A stretch of DNA of 6,114 nucleotides from NCBI RefSeq assembly GCF_903643065.1, contig NZ_CAHJWX010000130.1:1-6114 (forward strand), given 5' to 3'. Each line of letters starts with the position of its first letter. Within the stretch, counting starts at the first letter, position 1. The translations under genes and the position numbers were made by a program. This DNA is from Sphingomonas bacterium. GTDB lineage: Bacteria > Pseudomonadota > Alphaproteobacteria > Sphingomonadales > Sphingomonadaceae. Of this stretch, positions 1 to 6,114 are shown piece after piece. The notes beneath the pieces were generated by a model that was not told the DNA's origin, made no database searches, and saw nothing but the letters and a program-made list of their open reading frames with translations.

Positions 1-82
1 GCGCTGCGGCCGACCGCCGCCGCTCCGCGTCACGCCCGTCGTCCCACGGCCAGGCGTGGGCGAGATCGAGGTCCAGCAACAT
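1..82 (-). CDS. 5' end of an unrecognised gene (partial, runs off the left edge)
   Basis: Only the first 27 codons are visible, beginning MLLDLDLAHAWPWDDGRD. The ATG at 82..80 is the first possible start after an in-frame TGA at 97..95. A GGAG Shine-Dalgarno-like element lies at 93..90, seven bases upstream, with a second GGAG closer in at 88..85. The codon positions show the usual high-GC coding pattern: about 24 of 27 third positions are G or C, and the second position is the most AT-rich. It is co-oriented with the membrane-protein gene upstream but about 300 bp away, so a separate transcript is likely. The product is not recognised and no domain can be named from so short a piece. The stretch is short enough that a chance open frame remains possible. 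Confidence 0.45.
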   Translation of the reverse strand, partial: MLLDLDLAHAWPWDDGRDAERRRSAAA

Positions 83-380
83 GGCTCCGCTCCGTCACAG
101 ACGGCGGCGGCATCCGGATCGGAACCGACGTGGGGGCGCCTGGCACCCCGATGCCGCCCCGCCCGCCAGAGTCTCTTGATCCGGCACCCGCGCCCAATCA
201 CCGACGAGACGCCGCCGTGACCGGCGATCCGCACCGTCACATGCGGAAAAAGCGGAAGGCGGAGAGCGGAGGGCTGGCTTGGGCCTGGGCCTGGGCTCGC
301 GAACGTAGCGCGTGGCAGGCCGGAGGCGCCTGACCCTTGGGGACGCCGCCGCCCATGGGTCCGGTCGACGCCGGACCGGC
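83..380. other. Intergenic region with no convincing gene
   Basis: This 298-bp gap separates two minus-strand genes. Open frames cross it on both strands, but their translations are Arg/Ala/Pro-rich and low in complexity, without domain-like character, so I do not call them genes. Visible structure includes a short GC-rich inverted repeat around 133-149, whose minus-strand RNA could fold GGGGUG against CGCCCC. There is also a purine-rich stretch at 244-272 and a 2.5-copy GGGCCT hexamer run near 281-295. A promoter for the gene at 82 is expected somewhere here, but I see no clear -35/-10 pair. Confidence 0.5.
358..377 (-). terminator. Hairpin just after the membrane-protein stop codon, possible terminator
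   Basis: GGTCCGG at 358-364 and CCGGACC at 371-377 form a perfect 7-bp inverted repeat around a 6-base loop, beginning three bases beyond the TGA (383..381) of the minus-strand membrane-protein gene. Stem and position fit a transcription terminator or a 3'-end stabilising stem. There is no U-tract on the minus-strand RNA after the stem (the next bases are CATGGGCGG), so it is not a classical intrinsic terminator. Confidence 0.35.
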
Positions 381-1454
381 TCAGGCCACCAGTGCGCGGT
401 CCGAGGCGCGGCGCGCCGAACGACGGTCGCCGCGCAGGCCCGCGAAACCGGACGCCGCCACGCCGCCCAGGCCGGCACCGATGCCGGCGAGCACATGCGC
501 CGCCACCATCAGCGCGGCCATCATCGCCATCAGCGCGGTGACGTCGGCGGCATGGCCGAGCAGCAGGCTGGTGATCCCGGCGAAGATCAGTTCGCGGTTC
601 GACACGAACGGCAGCCGCGACACGAGCAGCTTCACCGCCGACAGGATCAGCCACCAGCTAACCGCGACCGCCGGCATCGCCAGATGCCACAGCACCGCCG
701 TCAGCATCACGGTGCCGCCCGCGCGGACCGCATGCCAGCCGGCGATGCGGGCCAGCGACGCGCCCGGGAGGCTGAGCCTCGAGCGCAGCGCGAGCGCCGC
801 GATCGGCGGCACCGCGATCACGGCCAGCGCCCCCGCCAGCACGGCCGGGGAGATGCCCAGCGACAGATGCGCGAGCCACGGCCAGGCGAGCGCGAGGACC
901 GTCAGCGTCGTGACCGATCCGACCGCCGAGGACAGCAGCGCGACGTCGCGCACCGCCTTGAACGCCGCCGCCGCGCCCTCGCCCCGCTTGCGCGCGATCG
1001 AATAGAGATACGCCTCGCCGACATAGCCGAACAACAGCTCGTTGCCGATCGTCTTGCGCATCGTCGCGATCAGCGCGGACGGCGGAATGGCCCACAGCCG
1101 TCGATAGATCGCCCAGTCGCACAGCGGCTGCAGCATGTAGGCGAGCACGAACACCGCCCAGAACGACGGCCGCGCGGGGACCAGCGACACGATGCGGCCA
1201 AGATCGATGCGGCCGAGCTCGATCAGCGCCGCCGCGAGGATCGCCAGCGACAGCGCCGGCCCCGCGTAGCGACCGAGCGTCGTCCGGACGGGACCCAGCG
1301 CCCAGCCCCGGACCGAACGGCCGATCGGCCCCGCCCGCCCGATCACCGTCGACCCGATCCCCGTCCGCCCGATCATCGTAGACAGGGCCGCCCCGACACG
1401 GCTCCTGCGGCCATGGACCGGGGCCGTCGCCTGTGTCGCTAGCGTGCCGTGCAT
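381..1454 (-). CDS. Polytopic membrane protein, flippase-like / LPG-synthase transmembrane domain type
   Basis: A 357-residue inner-membrane protein with a basic, Gly-rich N-terminus of about 60 residues and roughly seven or eight hydrophobic segments (near 62-79, 97-114, 168-194, 203-223, 247-275, 285-300 and 304-330). Two stretches resemble hallmarks of the lysylphosphatidylglycerol synthase TM / YbhN-like flippase superfamily: GYVGEAYLYSIARKRGEGAA (143-162) followed by VRD, and SRLPFVSNRELIFAGI (279-294) followed by LLLG. Members generally move or process lipid-linked substrates in the envelope. This protein lacks the soluble catalytic domain of MprF, so a flippase-like role is possible, but the substrate is unknown and the family call is by eye. 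The start is well supported: ATG at 1454 directly follows an in-frame TGA (1457..1455) and has a GAGGTGG ribosome-binding site. The gene is divergent from parC. The tail after about residue 335 is basic and probably cytoplasmic. Confidence 0.8.
   Translation of the reverse strand: MHGTLATQATAPVHGRRSRVGAALSTMIGRTGIGSTVIGRAGPIGRSVRGWALGPVRTTLGRYAGPALSLAILAAALIELGRIDLGRIVSLVPARPSFWAVFVLAYMLQPLCDWAIYRRLWAIPPSALIATMRKTIGNELLFGYVGEAYLYSIARKRGEGAAAAFKAVRDVALLSSAVGSVTTLTVLALAWPWLAHLSLGISPAVLAGALAVIAVPPIAALALRSRLSLPGASLARIAGWHAVRAGGTVMLTAVLWHLAMPAVAVSWWLILSAVKLLVSRLPFVSNRELIFAGITSLLLGHAADVTALMAMMAALMVAAHVLAGIGAGLGGVAASGFAGLRGDRRSARRASDRALVA
1321..1383 (-). repeat. Imperfect 30-bp tandem duplication inside the membrane-protein gene
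   Basis: GCCCGATCACCGTCGAC at 1337-1353 recurs as GCCCGATCATCGTAGAC at 1367-1383, exactly 30 bp on, and the surrounding bases are also similar (CCGATC at 1321 and 1354). In the protein this gives two adjacent ten-residue units, STMIGRTGIG and STVIGRAGPI (residues 25-44). The 30-bp period keeps the reading frame, as expected for an in-gene tandem duplication that has since diverged. It lies in the soluble leader before the first membrane segment. Confidence 0.6.
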
Positions 1455-1646
1455 TCACCACCTCGTCGGCCCCGGAGCCGCCCCTACGCCTTTCAGACGC
1501 CGCCGGCGCGCGCGAACCGCACCGTCGCCTTCGGTTCGTCGCAAATCCGGCACCTGCCTCCCCCATGCCCCCCATACCCCGCGACCGTGCCGGAGCGCGG
1601 CGCGATGTTGCCGCCGCCGCGTCCGGGCTCTACCGGTCGGCGACGC
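1455..1646. promoter_or_regulatory. Divergent intergenic region between the membrane-protein gene and parC
   Basis: These 192 bp separate two genes pointing away from each other, so both promoters should lie here or within the gene starts. I cannot pick out a confident -35/-10 pair in either direction in this GC-rich DNA. The parC reading frame stays open through the region, so its actual size depends on the true parC start (1647, 1605, or less likely further upstream). A GGAG at 1592-1595 sits nine bases before the alternative ATG at 1605. Confidence 0.4.
1458..1464 (-). promoter_or_regulatory. Ribosome-binding site of the membrane-protein gene
   Basis: On the minus strand GAGGTGG precedes the ATG at 1454, and the GAGGT core is five bases from the start codon. 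Together with the in-frame TGA that abuts the ATG, it fixes the start at 1454. Confidence 0.55.
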
Positions 1647-3896
1647 ATGGCCGCCCCCGATTTCTCCGAGCCGCCGATCGGCATATTGGACGCGCCGTTC
1701 GACAGCGCGCTGTCCGACCGCTACCTCGTCTATGCGCTGTCGACGATCACCGCGCGATCGCTGCCCGACGTGCGCGACGGCCTGAAGCCCGTCCACCGCC
1801 GCCTGCTCTGGGCGATGCGGCTTCTGAAGCTCGACCCCGCGTCCGGGTACAAGAAATGCGCGCGGGTCGTCGGCGACGTGATCGGCAAATACCACCCGCA
1901 TGGCGACCAGTCGGTCTATGACGCGATGGTCCGCCTCGCGCAGGATTTCGCGCTCCGCTATCCACTGGTCGACGGGCAGGGCAATTTCGGCAACATCGAC
2001 GGGGACAACGCCGCCGCCTATCGCTACACCGAGGCGCGGCTGACGCCGGTCGCGATCGACTTGATGGACGGGCTCGACGAGGACGCGACCGACTATCGCG
2101 CGACCTACAACGGTGAGGAACAGGAGCCCGAGCTGTTCCCGGGGCCGTTCCCCAACCTGCTGGCGAACGGCGCCGCGGGCATCGCGGTCGGCATGGCCAC
2201 CAGCATCCCGCCGCACAACGCCGCCGAGCTGCTGGACGCGGCGATCCTGCTGGTGGACGCGCCGGACGCGGACGACGTCGCGATCCTCGCCCATGTCGCC
2301 GGCCCCGATTTCCCGACCGGCGGGCTGGTGGTCGACCCGCCGGCCGCGATCCGGGAGGCCTATGCGACCGGCCGCGGCAGCTTCCGCGTGCGCGCGCGCT
2401 GGTCGGTGGAGCGCGAGAAGGGCGGCGGCTGGCAGGTCGTGGTCGACCAGATCCCCTATGGCGTCGCCAAGGGCAAGCTGATCGAACAGATCGCCGCGCT
2501 GGTGAACGATCGCAAGCTGCCGATCCTGGCCGACGTGCGGGACGAGTCGGACGCCGCGATCCGGCTGGTGCTGGAACCGCGCAGCCGCACCGTCGATGCC
2601 GACGTGCTGATGGAGGGGCTGTTCCGCCTGTCGGACCTGGAGATCCGGGTCCCCCTCAACCTCAACGTGCTCGACAAGGACCGCACGCCGCGCGTCCTGT
2701 CGTTGCGCGCCGCGCTCGCCGCCTGGGTCGACCATCAGTTCGTCGTGCTGCGCCGCCGGACGGAGCACCGGCTGGCCAGGATCGCCGACCGGCTGGAGCT
2801 GGTCCGCGGCTATATCGTCGCCTTCCTCAACCTCGACCGGGTGATCGCGATCATCCGTACGCAGGACGAGCCCAAGCCGGTGATGGTCGCGGAGTTCCAG
2901 CTCACCGATCGACAGGCGGAGGCGATCCTGAACATGCGGCTGCGCTCGCTGCGGCGGCTCGAGGAGATGGAGCTGCGCGGCGAGCAGGCGAAACTGGAGA
3001 AGGAACAGGCCAGCCTTGCCGCCCTGCTCGCCGATCCCAAGAGGCAGCGCGCGCGGATGAAGCGGGACCTGGGCAGGATTCGCGACCGCTACGGTGCGCA
3101 GACGCCGCTCGGCCGCCGCCGCACAGCGATCGCGGAGGCGCCGCCGACCCGCGACATCCCGCTCGAGGCGATGATCGACCGCGAGCCGATCACCGTCCTC
3201 CTGTCCCAGCGCGGCTGGATCCGCGCGATGAAGGGGCACGTCGACCTGGCGTCGGCCGAGACGCTGAAGTTCAAGGACGGCGACGGGCCGCAGTTCGCCT
3301 TCCACGCGCAGACCACCGACAAGCTGCTGCTCGCCGCCGCCAACGGCCGCTTCTTCACGCTGGCGGCCGACAAGCTGCCCGGCGGGCGCGGCTTCGGCGA
3401 GCCGGTGCGGCTGACCATCGACCTCGACGGCGATACCGGCATCGTCGCGCTGCTGGGCGCGGGGCCGGGCGTCCGGCTGCTGGTTGCGGCGAGCGACGGG
3501 CGCGGGTTCGTGGTGCCCGCCGCCGACGTGCTGGCCGAGACGCGCAAGGGCCGGACGGTGATGACGCCGCGCGCGGGCGCGGCCCTGAAACTGGTGCGGC
3601 CGATACCGGCCGAGGCGGACTATCTGGCGGTGATCGGCGACAACCGGCGGCTGCTGGCGTTCCCGCTCGCCGAACTGCCCGAGATGACGCGCGGCCAGGG
3701 GGTGCAGCTCCAGCGGTATGGCGATGGCGGCCTGTCGGATGCGATCCCCTTCGTCTTCGCGACGGGGCTGAGCTGGCCGATGGGCGGCGGGAGCGGGCGC
3801 ACCCGGACGGAGGCCGATCTTCGGCCCTGGCGCGCGGCCCGCGGCGCGGCGGGACGGATGCCGCCGACCGGCTTTCCGCGCGACAACCGCTTCTGA
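1647..3896 (+). CDS. parC: DNA topoisomerase IV subunit A
   Basis: ParC cuts and rejoins DNA in the ParC2ParE2 enzyme, which decatenates replicated chromosomes using the ParE ATPase; parE is not in the window. From ATG 1647 the protein has 749 residues, about the normal length. The breakage-reunion core begins near residue 15 ([18 protein letters not shown]). The catalytic tyrosine is Y127 in [11 protein letters not shown], and the quinolone-resistance region is [15 protein letters not shown] (80-94). The [15 protein letters not shown] motif leads into a charged helical arm around 430-480. A degenerate beta-pinwheel C-terminal domain follows from about residue 509. The end, [14 protein letters not shown], matches alphaproteobacterial ParC as I recall it and separates it from GyrA, as does the lack of a clear GyrA box. 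The start is uncertain: ATG 1605 is in frame with a better-placed GGAG, while 1647 fits the conserved N-terminus. The frame opens as early as 1449, but that extension is Pro/Arg-rich and unlike ParC. Confidence 0.95.
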   Translation: MAAPDFSEPPIGILDAPFDSALSDRYLVYALSTITARSLPDVRDGLKPVHRRLLWAMRLLKLDPASGYKKCARVVGDVIGKYHPHGDQSVYDAMVRLAQDFALRYPLVDGQGNFGNIDGDNAAAYRYTEARLTPVAIDLMDGLDEDATDYRATYNGEEQEPELFPGPFPNLLANGAAGIAVGMATSIPPHNAAELLDAAILLVDAPDADDVAILAHVAGPDFPTGGLVVDPPAAIREAYATGRGSFRVRARWSVEREKGGGWQVVVDQIPYGVAKGKLIEQIAALVNDRKLPILADVRDESDAAIRLVLEPRSRTVDADVLMEGLFRLSDLEIRVPLNLNVLDKDRTPRVLSLRAALAAWVDHQFVVLRRRTEHRLARIADRLELVRGYIVAFLNLDRVIAIIRTQDEPKPVMVAEFQLTDRQAEAILNMRLRSLRRLEEMELRGEQAKLEKEQASLAALLADPKRQRARMKRDLGRIRDRYGAQTPLGRRRTAIAEAPPTRDIPLEAMIDREPITVLLSQRGWIRAMKGHVDLASAETLKFKDGDGPQFAFHAQTTDKLLLAAANGRFFTLAADKLPGGRGFGEPVRLTIDLDGDTGIVALLGAGPGVRLLVAASDGRGFVVPAADVLAETRKGRTVMTPRAGAALKLVRPIPAEADYLAVIGDNRRLLAFPLAELPEMTRGQGVQLQRYGDGGLSDAIPFVFATGLSWPMGGGSGRTRTEADLRPWRAARGAAGRMPPTGFPRDNRF

Positions 3897-3910
3897 TTCG
3901 GGGCGACATA

Positions 3911-3923
3911 ACCCGATCCGGGT
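3911..3923 (+). terminator. Small hairpin between parC and the GGDEF-EAL gene
   Basis: ACCCG-ATC-CGGGT is a perfect 5-bp inverted repeat with a 3-base loop, starting 15 bases after the parC stop and followed by ATTTCAA. It lies in the 71-bp gap (3897-3967), which is noticeably more AT-rich than its surroundings. It could be a weak terminator or an attenuating stem, but the stem is short and the following T-run is only three bases. The same gap contains GCTATC at 3951-3956, which resembles an alphaproteobacterial -10 element, but no -35 stands at a normal distance, so a separate promoter is unproven. Confidence 0.2.
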
Positions 3924-3967
3924 ATTTCAAGCCTCTTTAACCCGCGGCTGGCTATCCCGCCGGCGAC

Positions 3968-5704
3968 ATGGCCGCTTCCCTTCCCGCAGACCTGCCGCCG
4001 CGCCTCGCATCCCCGGCGCCGCGCGAGCTCAGCGTGGCGGAAGGGGCGCTGGACCTCCTGTCGATCCCGGCCGCGCTGGTCGACTGCGCGCACGGCGCGC
4101 TGGCGTTCGTGGCGACCAACCACGCGTTCCGGGCCGCGGGCCTGGGCTCCGGCGCCGACCGGTCGATGCTGGTGGAGCGGCTGGGCGAGCGCCTGCTCGC
4201 CTTCTGCCGCGGCGGCGGCGGGCGCGAGGAGTTCGCATGGGCGGCGGGCGACCGGGTGGACGCGCGCCACTATCGCGTCACGGTCGCCCGCGTCCATGCC
4301 GGGGGGACCGGCCGCTGCCTCGTCAGCCTGATCGACCAGACGTGCGAGCTTCGCGCGGAGGACAGCCTGCGCCGGGAGATGGCGACCGACAGCCTGACCG
4401 GCCTGCCGAACCGCGCCGGGTTCGGCGACCGGCTCGACGCGATGCCGCAGTCGTCGCTCGCCCGGCATGCGGTGATGATCGTCGACCTGGAGCGTTTCAG
4501 TCGCATCAACGCCTGTCTGGGCGGGATGACCGGCGACGAGCTGCTGATCTCGGTCGCGCGGCGGCTGCGCGGCGCGTTGCGCGCGGGCGACGTGCTCGCT
4601 CGCACCGGCGGCGACGAGTTCGGCATCCTGATGGCGGTCGAGGACGCCGCCGATCCCGACCATCTCGCCAAGCGGCTGCGCGGCGCGCTGGCGCACCCGT
4701 TCCGGCTATCGGACTACGAGATCCGCGTGTCGTGCGCGATCGGCATCGCGCTGGGCGCCGGCTGCGCCGACGACCCGGACGAGCTGATCCGGAACGCGCA
4801 GTTCGCGGCCAAGCGCGGCAAGACCAGCGGGCATACCGAAGCGCACCGGACGGACGCCTTCGATGCGGTGCGCGAGCAGTTCGGGATCGAGACCGCGCTG
4901 CGCCGGGCGATCGAGCAGGGTCAGCTGCGCCTGACGTTCCAGCCGATCTGCGACCTGGCGACGGGCCGGATCCACGCTTTCGAGTCGCTGGCGCGCTGGA
5001 CGGACGAGAAGGGTCGCGAACATGCGCCCGCCAGCTTCATCGCGGTGGCCGAGGAGTCGGGGCTGATCGTGCCGCTGGGCCGCTGGGCGCTGGCGGAGGC
5101 GGCGCGGACGCTGGCGGGCTGGGACGCGCGGTCCCGCGAGGACGGCGGCGGCGGCGGCGATTGCGGCGTCCGGATGGCGGTCAACGTCTCGGCGATCCAG
5201 TTCCAGCGCGACTCCATCGCGCCCGCGGTCGAAAAGGCGCTGCAGGACAACGGCCTGGCGGGCGACCGGCTGACGCTGGAACTGACGGAGAGCGCGCTGA
5301 TCGCCGATCCCGACCGGATCGGGCGCACGCTGGAACACCTCCGCACCTTGGGCACGCGCCTTGCCATGGACGATTTCGGCACCGGCTACTCCAATCTCGC
5401 CTATCTCCAGAAGCTGCCGATCGGGACGCTGAAGATCGACCGCAGCTTCGTCACCGGCATGCTCGCGGACCCCGACAAGGTCGCGATCGTGCGCGCGGTG
5501 CTCAGCCTCGCGCAGGCGCTGGGGATGTCGACGGTGGCGGAAGGGGTGGAGACGATCGAGCTCGGGCGGACGCTCGCCGCGATGGGCTGCACCTATGGCC
5601 AGGGCTATGCCTATGCGCGACCGCTGGAGGCGGACGAAGCCTATGCGCTGGTCGTCGCGCGCAACGGCCAGTTCGCGACGGCCGGATTGATGGCCGGATT
5701 ATAG
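3968..5704 (+). CDS. PAS-like/GGDEF/EAL cyclic di-GMP synthase/phosphodiesterase
   Basis: A 578-residue soluble protein with no signal peptide or membrane segment. Residues about 20-130 look like a PAS-type sensor (NHAFRAAG, HYRVTVARVH, then a connector ending SLRREMATDSLTGLPNR). The GGDEF domain (about 138-290) has the intact signature GGDEF at 214-218, metal-binding D173, and substrate residues N181 and D190 by alignment with PleD. The product-inhibition RxxD motif is at 205-208, five residues before GGDEF. The EAL domain (about 305-565) has the motif as ESL (339-341) and keeps N406, E438, D468/D469 in DDFGTGYS, K489, E525 in AEGVET and Q545. Both diguanylate cyclase and c-di-GMP phosphodiesterase activity are therefore possible; which dominates cannot be read from sequence. 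The likely input is a cytoplasmic signal. ATG 3968 has only a weak ribosome-binding site, but no later start would keep the sensor domain. It lies 71 bp downstream of parC. Confidence 0.93.
   Translation: MAASLPADLPPRLASPAPRELSVAEGALDLLSIPAALVDCAHGALAFVATNHAFRAAGLGSGADRSMLVERLGERLLAFCRGGGGREEFAWAAGDRVDARHYRVTVARVHAGGTGRCLVSLIDQTCELRAEDSLRREMATDSLTGLPNRAGFGDRLDAMPQSSLARHAVMIVDLERFSRINACLGGMTGDELLISVARRLRGALRAGDVLARTGGDEFGILMAVEDAADPDHLAKRLRGALAHPFRLSDYEIRVSCAIGIALGAGCADDPDELIRNAQFAAKRGKTSGHTEAHRTDAFDAVREQFGIETALRRAIEQGQLRLTFQPICDLATGRIHAFESLARWTDEKGREHAPASFIAVAEESGLIVPLGRWALAEAARTLAGWDARSREDGGGGGDCGVRMAVNVSAIQFQRDSIAPAVEKALQDNGLAGDRLTLELTESALIADPDRIGRTLEHLRTLGTRLAMDDFGTGYSNLAYLQKLPIGTLKIDRSFVTGMLADPDKVAIVRAVLSLAQALGMSTVAEGVETIELGRTLAAMGCTYGQGYAYARPLEADEAYALVVARNGQFATAGLMAGL
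5144..5158 (+). repeat. (GGC)5 trinucleotide run encoding a polyglycine loop
   Basis: Five perfect GGC codons encode G393-G397 within the EAL domain, between the helix ending WDARSRED and the strand CGVRMAVNVS. The position corresponds to a surface loop before the NVS catalytic strand. Copy-number slippage here would change loop length without shifting the frame. Confidence 0.7.
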
Positions 5705-6114
5705 GGCCGCCGCCACCTCCTCGTCGGCGATCGCCTCCACCCTGGCCGTGTCCGGAAACCCCTCCCCGACCCAGCGGGTCTCGATCCGCGCCAGCGCGGC
5801 GGCGACCGCCGGCCCCTTGCGCAGGCCGCGCGCGACCAGCGCACCGCCGCCGATCGGCAGCTTGCGCGGGCTCCACCCGGCCAGCGGCGCCGGATCCAGG
5901 CCGTGCAGCAGCATCCGGTCGGTCGCGCCCTCCACGCCGATCCGATAGGCGAGCGCCGCCGGACCCTCGCCGCCGAGCGGCCCCGTCGCTCCCTCCAGCC
6001 GGCGGCGATCCGCGTTGGACAGCTTCAGCCGAGCGCCCACCGACGCGGCCGCCTGCGCGGGAACCAGCGCCGCGAGCCGCCGGATCGCGTCGGGCGCGAT
6101 GCCTGCCGCCGCCT
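5699..6114 (-). CDS. cca: CCA tRNA nucleotidyltransferase, C-terminal part (partial, runs off the right edge)
   Basis: The last 138 residues of an enzyme that adds or repairs the 3'-terminal CCA of tRNAs using CTP and ATP. The frame is open without a stop to the window edge, so the catalytic head with its DxD motif and the nucleotide-selecting neck are outside. The visible part matches the all-helical C-terminal body/tail: IAPDAIRRLAALVP, then ARLKLSNADRRRLE, then the family-typical LPIGGGALVARGLRKGP leading into an IETRWVGEGFP segment. The stop TAA is at 5701..5699, antisense to the last sense codon of the GGDEF-EAL gene, so the two genes overlap tail to tail by 6 bp. A GTG at 6040 could be misread as a start, but the family-like sequence continues upstream of it. 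Whether it adds the full CCA or only part cannot be judged from this end. Confidence 0.88.
   Translation of the reverse strand, partial: AAAGIAPDAIRRLAALVPAQAAASVGARLKLSNADRRRLEGATGPLGGEGPAALAYRIGVEGATDRMLLHGLDPAPLAGWSPRKLPIGGGALVARGLRKGPAVAAALARIETRWVGEGFPDTARVEAIADEEVAAAL

Noticed and set aside
281..295. GGGCCT hexamer run (about 2.5 copies) as a regulatory repeat or array
   Set aside because: It has too few copies and is too simple in GC-rich DNA to separate from chance.
1..333. Plus-strand frame open from the window edge to a TGA at 331-333, possibly the 3' end of a gene
   Set aside because: The translation is dominated by Arg, Ala, Pro and Gly with an AWAWAWAR run from the hexamer repeat, and nothing resembles a protein C-terminus of any family. 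The minus-strand start at 82 has better support in the same DNA.
95..496. A 133-residue minus-strand open frame overlapping the end of the membrane-protein gene
   Set aside because: It is Arg/Ala/Pro-rich, lacks a visible ribosome-binding site, and overlaps a real gene in another frame by more than 100 bp.
312..1442. Long plus-strand open frames (376 and 222 residues) opposite the membrane-protein gene
   Set aside because: The translations are Arg/Gln/His-rich and low in complexity, as expected for antisense shadows in high-GC DNA. The minus-strand frame has hydrophobic segments, a family resemblance and a good ribosome-binding site.
1455..3305. A 616-residue minus-strand open frame opposite parC
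   Set aside because: parC on the plus strand is unmistakable, and the antisense translation is Arg/Gln/Val-rich without domain features. It is a by-product of G/C-biased codon usage.
3620..4696. A 358-residue minus-strand open frame across the parC/GGDEF-EAL junction
   Set aside because: It runs antisense to two well-supported genes and its sequence has no recognisable motif.
5800..6040. GTG at 6040 as the start of a separate small gene of 113 residues
   Set aside because: The frame and the CCA-transferase-like sequence continue upstream to the window edge, so this is an internal valine codon.

Overview
The window is high-GC bacterial chromosome, most likely from an alphaproteobacterium of the Sphingomonas group. 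This rests on the ParC sequence (GDQSVYDAM in the quinolone region, and a C-terminus ending [12 protein letters not shown]), the style of the tRNA nucleotidyltransferase C-terminus, and the strong G/C third-position codon bias. The assignment is from memory of these families, not from a search.

Layout, left to right. At the left edge (1-82, minus) there is probably the first 27 codons of an unrecognised gene running off the window. Positions 83-380 hold no convincing gene. Next is a minus-strand gene (381-1454) for an integral membrane protein that resembles the flippase-like / lysylphosphatidylglycerol-synthase transmembrane superfamily. A perfect hairpin follows directly after its stop codon. 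Divergent from it, across about 190 bp, is parC (about 1647-3896, plus), which encodes topoisomerase IV subunit A. After 71 bp comes a plus-strand gene (3968-5704) for a soluble PAS-like/GGDEF/EAL protein that makes and/or degrades cyclic di-GMP. It converges on, and overlaps by 6 bp, the 3' end of a minus-strand CCA tRNA nucleotidyltransferase gene (5699-6114), whose 5' part lies beyond the window.

The genes do not form an obvious functional system. They combine housekeeping functions (chromosome decatenation, tRNA 3'-end maturation) with a signalling enzyme and an uncharacterised envelope protein. parC and the GGDEF-EAL gene are co-oriented and could be co-transcribed, but no sequence evidence ties them functionally.

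I found no mobile element, CRISPR array, RNA gene or defence-like cassette, and nothing that amounts to a new biological system. The points most worth a second look are the membrane protein of unknown substrate, the glutamine at the classic quinolone-resistance serine position of ParC, the intact catalytic set in both halves of the c-di-GMP enzyme, and the compact convergent gene ends.
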